Below, in pieces: positions 58,766 to 64,000 of a stretch of DNA of 64,000 nucleotides. The notes under the pieces were generated by a model. The model saw nothing but the letters and a program-made list of their open reading frames with translations. It did no database searches and had not been told where the DNA came from. Source of the stretch: Amycolatopsis nalaikhensis (GTDB lineage: Bacteria; Actinomycetota; Actinomycetes; Mycobacteriales; Pseudonocardiaceae). Numbering within the stretch: the stretch's first letter is position 1; each line of letters starts with the position of its first letter. Both the position numbers and the translations under genes were made by a program. The stretch spans positions 4,657,501-4,721,500 of the forward strand of contig NZ_CP127173.1 of NCBI RefSeq assembly GCF_030264295.1, read 5' to 3'.

Positions 58766-59641
58766 ATGGACCTGCTGCAGCTCCGCTACTTCCAGGCGGT
58801 CGCCCGCCGCGAACACCTCAGCCAGGCCGCCGCCGAACTCCGCGTCGCGCAACCGTCGTTGAGCCGGGCGATCGCGCGGCTCGAAGCCGACCTCGGGGTG
58901 CCGTTGTTCGACCGGGTCGGCCGCGGCTTGCGGCTCAACCGCTTCGGCGCGGGCTTCCTCCGCCGCGTCGACCGGGTGCTGCGCGAACTGGAAGACGCCC
59001 GTCGCGAGCTGAACGACGTCGCGGGCCTCGAACGCGGCAGCGTCGCCGTCGCCGCGGAAACCCTGCTCACGCTGACCGGCGTCGTCAAGGAGTTCCGCGC
59101 GGCGCACCCCGTCGTCGACATCCGGCTGTACCAGTCCTCGGCGACGGAGATGGCGAACCAGCTGCGCGCCGGGGAGATCGACCTCTGCTTCGCCTCCCAG
59201 CCGTTGCCCGGCCCCGACTTCCGGACGCGGGAGCTGCTGCGCGAAGAGGTGCTGCTCGCGGTGCCGGTGGGGCATCGGCTCGCCGGGCGGAAGCGGATAC
59301 GGCTGGAGGAGCTCGCCGGCGAGCCGTTCGTCACCACCCGGCCCGGGTACTGGCCGCGCGAACTGGCCGACCGGCTCTTCGCGGAGGCGGGGCTGCGGCC
59401 CGAATACACCTGCGAGAGCGACGAGCCGGGCGCCACCGGGGACCTCATCGGCGCGGGGCTCGGCGTCGGTCTCGTGCCCGCGTCTTCTCGTTCGGCCACG
59501 CACATCGCGGGTGTCTGGCTGCAGCTCGACGTCCCGGACTGCCACCGCACGCTGAACCTCGTCTGGCGGGCGGACGCGTACTTTCCCCTCGCGGCCCAAC
59601 GGTTGTCCGACTTCGCGAGCGACTACTTCCACCGCGGGTAG
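58766..59641 (+). CDS. LysR-family transcriptional regulator
   Basis: A 291-aa protein from ATG 58766 (GAGG upstream). The winged HTH is at residues 1-60 (LLQLRYFQAVARREHLSQAA, then AQPSLSRAIARLEADLGVPL). The effector domain begins near 92 (GSVAVAAETLLTLTGVVKEF) and ends in AGVWLQLDVPD. It is divergent from the membrane protein/multicopper oxidase operon and shares a 77-bp promoter region, so it most likely regulates that operon. A convergent terminator lies right after its stop. Confidence 0.93.
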   Translation: MDLLQLRYFQAVARREHLSQAAAELRVAQPSLSRAIARLEADLGVPLFDRVGRGLRLNRFGAGFLRRVDRVLRELEDARRELNDVAGLERGSVAVAAETLLTLTGVVKEFRAAHPVVDIRLYQSSATEMANQLRAGEIDLCFASQPLPGPDFRTRELLREEVLLAVPVGHRLAGRKRIRLEELAGEPFVTTRPGYWPRELADRLFAEAGLRPEYTCESDEPGATGDLIGAGLGVGLVPASSRSATHIAGVWLQLDVPDCHRTLNLVWRADAYFPLAAQRLSDFASDYFHRG

Positions 59642-59667
59642 GGCGGGCGCCCGTCCGGCGCCCGCCC
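59641..59667. terminator. Terminator between LysR and PE-PPE genes
   Basis: GGGCGGGCGCC (59641-59651) and GGCGCCCGCCC (59657-59667) form a perfect 11-bp stem with a 5-nt loop, beginning at the LysR stop and lying between convergent genes. Confidence 0.88.
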
Positions 59668-59674
59668 TCGCGGA

Positions 59675-60439
59675 TCAGCCCTGCGGCCAGGGCGGGCGGC
59701 AGTTCTGCCGAGGCAGCTCGATCGACGAGTTCGTGTACACGCCGTCGGCCAGGGTGTCCCGCATCAGCTCCGGACCCTCGACGTAGCACCAGTGCTGGGC
59801 GAAGTAACCGCCCGGCGCCTCGAGGGTGTCGAAGTGGCAGACGCCGTCGGTCTGGATGCAGTAGCGGATGTACGGGATGCCGCCGAAGTCCGTCCGGCCG
59901 GGACCGAACGAGACGTAACCGCCGAACGGCGAAGGCGCGCCCGCGCCCGCCGGGATCACCGCGCTGATGCCGCGTCCGGGCGGGCCGACCGGCTGCATCG
60001 GGTCCGCGAACAGCTTCGCGCTGAAGCGGCTCTTGTCGACGTTCACGACGCCGTCCGCGATGTCGTTCAGCACGAAGTTCGCCACGATCGCGCCCTGTGA
60101 GTACCCGACGACGGTGAATTCGCCGCCCGGGTCCGCGTCGAACGACTCCTGGACGACGCGCTTCGCCTCTTCGCGGCCGATGGCCACGCTCTGGTCCATC
60201 GGCGTCGCGCCGCACGGGCCGGGCAGCCCGGATGCGCCCGCCGGGTAGTTCACGACCTTGCGGACCCCGCCGCGCAGCCACTCTTCCTTGTACTGGTCGG
60301 CGTTCCCGTTGCAGGTGCCGCCGATGAGGATGTAGTAGTGCGTCCCCTCGGCCTGTGCGGCGGGCGCCGCACCGATGAACCCGCTGACGAGCGCCGCCAC
60401 GGCCGCGCCGATGAGCGAAAAGCGTTTCAGATTTTTCAC
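59675..60439 (-). CDS. Secreted PE-PPE-domain esterase
   Basis: A 254-aa protein from ATG 60439. Residues 1-30 are a Sec signal peptide (FSLIGAAVAALVSGFIGA ... AQA). The serine-hydrolase elbow is VVGYSQGAIVANFVL (about residue 115). The fold GGTCNGNADQYKEEWL ... YRLIG-like start and C-terminal CHFDTLEAPGGYF match the PE-PPE domain (PF08237), a cutinase-like alpha/beta hydrolase that is often a free secreted enzyme outside mycobacteria. Several cysteines could form disulfides. The substrate is probably an ester-linked lipid. Confidence 0.85.
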   Translation of the reverse strand: MKNLKRFSLIGAAVAALVSGFIGAAPAAQAEGTHYYILIGGTCNGNADQYKEEWLRGGVRKVVNYPAGASGLPGPCGATPMDQSVAIGREEAKRVVQESFDADPGGEFTVVGYSQGAIVANFVLNDIADGVVNVDKSRFSAKLFADPMQPVGPPGRGISAVIPAGAGAPSPFGGYVSFGPGRTDFGGIPYIRYCIQTDGVCHFDTLEAPGGYFAQHWCYVEGPELMRDTLADGVYTNSSIELPRQNCRPPWPQG

Positions 60440-60535
60440 TTCGCAGTCCCCTCCGTGAGTTGATCACTGCCCGGCGGACGTTAGGGGCGCCCGATGAAAT
60501 CCGGATGAAACCGGTGATCACCCGGTTACGGACCG

Positions 60536-60559
60536 GAGATTTAGCGCAGACTAAATCTC
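60536..60559. promoter_or_regulatory. Operator upstream of aldo/keto reductase gene
   Basis: Perfect inverted repeat GAGATTTAG (60536-60544) and CTAAATCTC (60551-60559) with a 6-nt spacer, 37 bp before the reductase start. This is an AT-rich word in a GC-rich genome. It is typical of a dimeric repressor site, but the regulator is not encoded here. Confidence 0.7.
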
Positions 60560-60595
60560 TGGTGGGTGACGCGGCGGGCGGGCGAAGCTTCTGGC

Positions 60596-61417
60596 ATGAC
60601 ATCGACGTACACCTTCGAAGGCGGCTTTTCCGTGCGGCGCCTGGGGTTCGGCGCCATGCGGCTCACCGAGTGGGACCACGTGCGGGACGGCGCGGCCGAC
60701 GTCGCGCGTCGCGCGGCCGAACTCGGCGTGACGTTCTTCGACACCGCGGACGCCTATGACCTGGGGTTGAACGAGGAACTGCTCGCCGACGCGCTCCACC
60801 CGTTCGAGGGACTGTTCATCGCGACGAAGTGCGGGCACGCGCGCCCGAGCCGCGGGGAATGGGTGCCGCTCGGCAGGCCGGAATACCTGCGGCAACAAGC
60901 GGAACTTTCGCTGCGACGCCTGCGCGTCGAGCGCCTCGATCTGCTGCAGCTGCACCGGCTCGACCCGAAGGTGTCGCTGGCCGACCAGATCGGCGCGCTC
61001 GCCCGGCTGCGGGACGAGGGCAAGATCGCCCGGATCGGCTTGTCCGAGGTCACCGTGGCGCAACTCGGAGAAGCGCGGGCCATCGCGCCGATCGCGAGCG
61101 TGCAGAACCGCTACAACCTGACGGATTGCGCGTCCGAGGACGTCCTGGAGTACTGCGAACGCGAAGGCATCGCGTTCATCCCGTGGTTGCCGATCGCACG
61201 GGGTGATCACGCGACGGCGAGCGGGGCGCTCGGCAAGGTCGCGGCCGACCTCGGCGCGACACCCGCCCAGGTGTCCCTCGCCTGGTTGCTCCACCGGTCG
61301 CCGGTGGTGATCCCGATTCCCGGGACGTCCTCACTCGCGCACCTGGAAGAAAACTGCGGAGCCGCCGAACTGGCGCTTTCCGGTGACGATTTCGAGGAGC
61401 TTTCGAAAAGCGCGTGA
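60596..61417 (+). CDS. Aldo/keto reductase
   Basis: A 273-aa TIM-barrel oxidoreductase from ATG 60596. AKR marks: VRRLGFGAMRLT, FFDTADAYDLGLNEELLADAL with the catalytic Asp/Tyr, and the Lys in FIATKCGHARP. The usual catalytic His position reads LLQLHRLDP, and the NADP-binding end is IPIPGTSSLAHLEENCGA. It reduces aldehydes or ketones with NADPH. The operator directly upstream suggests induction by a small molecule, possibly its substrate. A clear terminator follows. Confidence 0.9.
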   Translation: MTSTYTFEGGFSVRRLGFGAMRLTEWDHVRDGAADVARRAAELGVTFFDTADAYDLGLNEELLADALHPFEGLFIATKCGHARPSRGEWVPLGRPEYLRQQAELSLRRLRVERLDLLQLHRLDPKVSLADQIGALARLRDEGKIARIGLSEVTVAQLGEARAIAPIASVQNRYNLTDCASEDVLEYCEREGIAFIPWLPIARGDHATASGALGKVAADLGATPAQVSLAWLLHRSPVVIPIPGTSSLAHLEENCGAAELALSGDDFEELSKSA

Positions 61418-61422
61418 AAACG

Positions 61423-61450
61423 GCCCGGCCGCGGTTTCCCGCGGCCGGGC
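61423..61450. terminator. Terminator after aldo/keto reductase
   Basis: GCCCGGCCGCGG (61423-61434) and CCGCGGCCGGGC (61439-61450) form a perfect 12-bp stem with loop TTTC, six bases after the reductase stop. It may also serve the small peptide gene on the other strand. Confidence 0.88.
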
Positions 61451-61468
61451 GTCGAGGTCCCGGATGGA

Positions 61469-61561
61469 TCAGACGAGCCAGCCGAGGACGTGCGCCAGGT
61501 GCGCCAGCGCGCCGGTGATGATGTCGTGGCAGTAGTGGGCGTGCTGGGCGAACATCTGCAT
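61469..61561 (-). CDS. 30-residue peptide gene with strong ribosome site
   Basis: ATG 61561 is preceded eight bases upstream by AAGGAG, one of the best ribosome sites in the window. It opens 30 codons: MQMFAQHAHYCHDIITG then ALAHLAHVLGWLV, and TGA at 61469. The peptide is hydrophobic-amphipathic with five histidines and one cysteine, and ends in a plausible membrane-active helix. It could be a secreted bioactive peptide, a small membrane protein or a metal-binding peptide. I know of no matching family. The only neighbour on this strand is a short frame 140 bp upstream. Confidence 0.55.
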   Translation of the reverse strand: MQMFAQHAHYCHDIITGALAHLAHVLGWLV

Positions 61562-61700
61562 GGAAATGACTCCTTGTCGAACAACTCGATGATTCCCTGG
61601 AGAAGCTCCCGGTGGGGAGCGGAATCAGGTTTTCACCGTGCTGGCGACCTGTCAAAAAGACCATTTCCGGAAGAGTCCGGCGGCGCGGAATCTTCCCATC

Positions 61701-61880
61701 CTAAACACGTAATCCTTTCGTGTTCGACGCCGGGGTGCCCTCATTGGCGGTCAGCCACTCTTGGTAGCGGCGAGGCGGGTAATCACCCTCGGTGATTGCG
61801 GCCTTGATCCGGCATCCTGGGCAGTCCGGTAACTCGATCTGGTGATCACCCGCCACGAATGGTGAGTTTCCGTTGATCAC
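61701..61880 (-). CDS. Possible 59-aa protein with CxxC motif
   Basis: A frame from GTG 61880 to TAG 61701 encoding IELPDCPGCRIKAAITEGDY and RRYQEWLTANEGTP. Composition is balanced rather than Arg-rich, and codon use is less GC3-biased than neighbours. The ribosome site (AAAGG) abuts the start codon, so the true start is uncertain. It may be a small zinc-binding protein from transferred DNA. The stretch 61562-61700 between it and the peptide gene shows nothing else. Confidence 0.4.
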   Translation of the reverse strand: MINGNSPFVAGDHQIELPDCPGCRIKAAITEGDYPPRRYQEWLTANEGTPASNTKGLRV

Positions 61881-61906
61881 CCTTTCGGGTGGCCCCAGAC
61901 GCGGAA

Positions 61907-61946
61907 AAGGGGACGCCGGGCGCGTCACCGCACCCGGCGTCCCCTT
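61907..61946. terminator. Terminator after DUF3830 gene
   Basis: AAGGGGACGCCGGG (61907-61920) pairs with CCCGGCGTCCCCTT (61933-61946), a perfect 14-bp stem with a 12-nt loop, directly downstream of the DUF3830 stop on the minus strand. Confidence 0.85.
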
Positions 61947-61960
61947 GCCGGACAAGGGAT

Positions 61961-62458
61961 TCAGGCTCGCGCGAACGAGAGCGTCTCGCCCTCGACCCCC
62001 CGCAGCCACAGGTCCTGCGCGGCCGCCGCCATCTCGGCCAGGCCCTCCTCGATCGTGGCGAACACGTTGCCGGGCACCCAGCCCGCGTCGCCGTTGATCA
62101 GCAGGTTGTTGCGCCCGTAGAAGATCGCGAGGTCGGTCGCGCCCTGGTCGCTGTGCGCCTCGCTGCCTTCGTCGTAGCCGTACGCCGGGTTGCCGATCTC
62201 CCAGGCTTCGAAGCCGAAGTACACGACGTCGCCGGGGATCGGCGTGATCGTCGGGTTCTCCCGCCCCGGCTTCGGCTCCGCGAAGGGCGGCACGAGCGTG
62301 TAGACCTCGTTGCGCGCGTACTTCGCGTGGTAGGCGGAACCGCTCTGCGGCAACGCGTCCCAGACGGCGCGGCACGTCCGCGGCGCCTCTTCGTCCAGCA
62401 GCCGCGCCCGGCAGGAAACGCCGCGCTTGTCGAGGGTGATCGTGATGTACCGGGCCAT
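61961..62458 (-). CDS. DUF3830 family protein
   Basis: A 165-aa protein from ATG 62458 behind GGGGAG. It opens with ITITLDKRGVSCRARLLDEE and contains RTCRAVWDALPQSG, PIPGDVVYFGFEAWEIG and FYGRNNLLINGDAGWVPGNV. This matches my recollection of DUF3830, a cyclophilin-like-fold family usually found next to amidohydrolase, transporter or aminotransferase genes of nitrogen-compound catabolism. Here it lies 2 nt downstream of an aminotransferase gene. Activity is unknown. Confidence 0.78.
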   Translation of the reverse strand: MARYITITLDKRGVSCRARLLDEEAPRTCRAVWDALPQSGSAYHAKYARNEVYTLVPPFAEPKPGRENPTITPIPGDVVYFGFEAWEIGNPAYGYDEGSEAHSDQGATDLAIFYGRNNLLINGDAGWVPGNVFATIEEGLAEMAAAAQDLWLRGVEGETLSFARA

Positions 62459-62460
62459 GT

Positions 62461-63718
62461 TCAGCTCCCCGTGACCGAAGCGACGACGTCTCCCCAGATC
62501 CGCAGCGCGTCGTCCACCTGCTCGGCGTTGACGACGAGCGGCGGCACCATGCGGACGACGTTCATGTACGGCCCGCAGGTGAGCAGCAGCAGGCCGTTCT
62601 TCGCCGCCGCCTGCTGCGCGGCCTGCGCGGTGGCCGTGTCCGGCTCGCCATCGGCGGTGGTGAACTCCGAGCCGACCAGCAGGCCGAGCCCGCGCACCTC
62701 GCCGATCGCCGGCGTCTTGTCCGCGATCACCCGCGCGCCTTCGAGCAACTGACGCCCGCGCTCGGCGGCGTTCTCGACGAGGTTCTCCCGCTGGATGACC
62801 TCGAGCGTCGCGATCGCGGCCGCGCACGAGACGGCGTTGCCGCCGTACGTGCCGCCCTGCGAGCCCGGGAACGCCTTCGCCATCAGCTCCTGCGAAGCGG
62901 CGATGCCCGACAGCGGGAAGCCGCTCGCCAGCCCCTTCGCGATGAGCACGATGTCGGGGGAGACGTCGAAGTGGTCGTGGCCCCAGAACTTCCCGGTGCG
63001 GCCGAACCCGGTCTGGATCTCGTCGACGACGAGCAGGATGCCGTGCCGGTCGGCGCGCTCCCGCAGTCCGGCCATGAACTCGCTGTTCGCCGGGACGTAC
63101 CCGCCCTCGCCGAGCACCGGCTCGACGAAGAACGCGGCGGTCTCGCTCGGCGCGCTGATGGTCTGGAAGACGTAGTCGAAGCTCGCGCAGCGCGAACTTC
63201 GTCGCGGTCTGTTCGTCCCAGCCGTAGTGGTAGGCGTACGGGAACGGCGAGACGTGCACGCCGGCCATCAGCGGGCCGATGCCGGCGCTGAACCGCGTTC
63301 CGGACGTCGTCATCGTCGCCGCCGCGACGGTCCGGCCGTGGAAGCCACCCTGGAAGACGATGACGTTCGGGCGCTTCGTCGCCTGCCGCGAGAGCCGCAA
63401 CGCCGCTTCGACGGCTTCGCTGCCCGAGTTCGCGTAGAAGAGCGAGTCGAGCCCGCTCGGCAGGACGTCGCCGAGGCGCTTCGTCAGCTCCAGCAGCGGC
63501 TTGTGCATCACGGTCGTGTACTGCCCGTGGACGAGCTTGCCGATCTGCTCCTGCGCGGCCGCCACGACGTGCGGATGGCAGTGCCCGGTGCTCGTGACGC
63601 CGATCCCGGCGGTGAAGTCGAGGTGGCGTTTGCCGTCGACGTCGTAGAGGTAAACCCCTTCACCGTGGTCGACCACGACGGGCGTTGCCTGCTTGAGCAG
63701 CGGAGATAGCTGGGCCAT
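62461..63718 (-). CDS. Class III aminotransferase (GabT-like), frameshifted
   Basis: From ATG 63718 (AGGAG upstream) the first part encodes LDFTAGIGVTSTGHCHPHVV, FYANSGSEAVEAALRLSRQA and FQGGFHGRTVAAATMT. At about 63186 one extra T (GAGCTTCGAC for GAGCTCGAC) changes frame. The second part resumes with FDYVFQTISAPSE and includes LLVVDEIQTGFGRTGKFW and the PLP lysine in LIAKGLASGFPLSG. Together this is about 420 aa, a 4-aminobutyrate/omega-amino acid aminotransferase. Divergent from it is an aldehyde dehydrogenase gene, giving a GabT/GabD-like pair that would turn GABA or a related amine into succinate. Confidence 0.85.
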
Positions 63719-63748
63719 GGCAGCGTGCTCCTAGGTCGGTTGAGCGGG

Positions 63749-63765
63749 TTGTCGATTGTTGACAA
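63749..63765. promoter_or_regulatory. AT-rich inverted repeat between aminotransferase and dehydrogenase
   Basis: TTGTC-GATTGTT-GACAA lies midway in the 92-bp divergent region. TTGACA at 63759-63764 may be a -35 for the rightward gene. GntR-family regulators of GABA/polyamine use often bind such sites, but none is encoded here. Confidence 0.5.
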
Positions 63766-63810
63766 TATCCATAGCATGGCCCTCGGGACAACACGTGAGG
63801 AGCAGTCGGG

Positions 63811-64000
63811 ATGAGCGCGAGCACCGAGTCCGGCGTCGTCGACGCGGTCGGCAAGGAACTGTTCATCGGCGGCAAGTGGGTCGCCGCGGAGTCCGGGAAG
63901 ACGTTCCCGGTGGTGGACCCGGCCACCGGCAAGGAGCTGTGCCAGGTCGCCGACGCCTCCCCGGCGGACGGCGTCGCGGCGCTGGACGCGGCCGTCGCCG
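63811..64000 (+). CDS. Aldehyde (succinate-semialdehyde) dehydrogenase, N-terminal fragment
   Basis: ATG 63811 follows GAGGAG. The 63 visible residues include KELFIGGKWVAAESGKTFPV and VDPATGKELCQVADASPADG, the N-terminal signature of NAD(P)-dependent succinate-semialdehyde/aldehyde dehydrogenases. The catalytic Cys and Glu lie beyond the window. Its divergent partner is a GabT-like aminotransferase whose product it would oxidise. Confidence 0.85.
   Translation, partial: MSASTESGVVDAVGKELFIGGKWVAAESGKTFPVVDPATGKELCQVADASPADGVAALDAAVA

Overview
The window is 64 kb of very GC-rich actinobacterial DNA. Short operons, many GTG starts, stop/start overlaps of 4 nt, a PE-PPE-type secreted esterase, three S-adenosyl methyltransferase (PF04672-type) paralogues and an AMED_5909-like gene suggest a Pseudonocardiales species, probably Amycolatopsis or a close relative. 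The genus is an inference from gene content. No rRNA, tRNA or CRISPR array was seen.

Layout. 0-3.1 kb: end of a methionine aminopeptidase gene, a GNAT acetyltransferase, an SDR oxidoreductase and a PHA-synthase-like alpha/beta hydrolase. 3.2-13.4 kb: an integrated actinomycete conjugative element (AICE). It carries tyrosine integrase (frameshifted), excisionase, RepSA-like initiator, FtsK/Tra translocase, Pra-like activator, Pif-like Nudix hydrolase, XRE-DUF5919 regulator and an AT-richer DUF5343/TIGR02391 pair. It sits in the 3' end of an acyl-CoA dehydrogenase gene. The displaced native 3' end lies at 3165-3254, and the element supplies a recoded but nearly synonymous 3' end at the other junction. 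13.3-17.2 kb: two acyl-CoA dehydrogenases with a palindromic operator, and an LtrA membrane protein.

17.3-37.3 kb is the most unusual part: two tandem paralogous copies of a six-gene conflict/RiPP-like cassette. Each has a nucleotide-cyclase-like protein with an EAD2-type tail, a VMAP protein, a MoxR AAA ATPase, a giant vWA/SAV_2336-NB-ARC-TPR protein, and on the opposite strand an HExxH peptide-modification protein preceded by a 63-64 aa peptide. The peptides have an FxsA-like leader but an identical, non-FxSxx tail (IPVTASGSGG..AKRVD). No radical SAM partner is present. The simplest reading is a vWA-MoxR-VMAP ternary conflict system coupled to a ribosomal peptide modified by an HExxH enzyme.

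37.6-42.4 kb: fused double TetR regulator divergent from a fadA-fadB beta-oxidation operon. 42.4-64 kb: ABM monooxygenase, GH92 mannosidase, MMPL transporter with a two-component system, DUF3761 lipoprotein, MFS transporter, three tandem methyltransferases, a TPP enzyme with a GlcD-type oxidase, Tat-exported multicopper oxidase with a small membrane partner, LysR regulator, PE-PPE esterase, aldo/keto reductase, a 30-aa peptide gene with an excellent ribosome site, DUF3830, a class III aminotransferase, and the start of an aldehyde (succinate-semialdehyde) dehydrogenase.

Five otherwise well-conserved genes (integrase, first HExxH protein, MFS, multicopper oxidase, aminotransferase) each contain a single-base frameshift. 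Some may be sequencing errors, and this should be kept in mind when any one of them is called a pseudogene.
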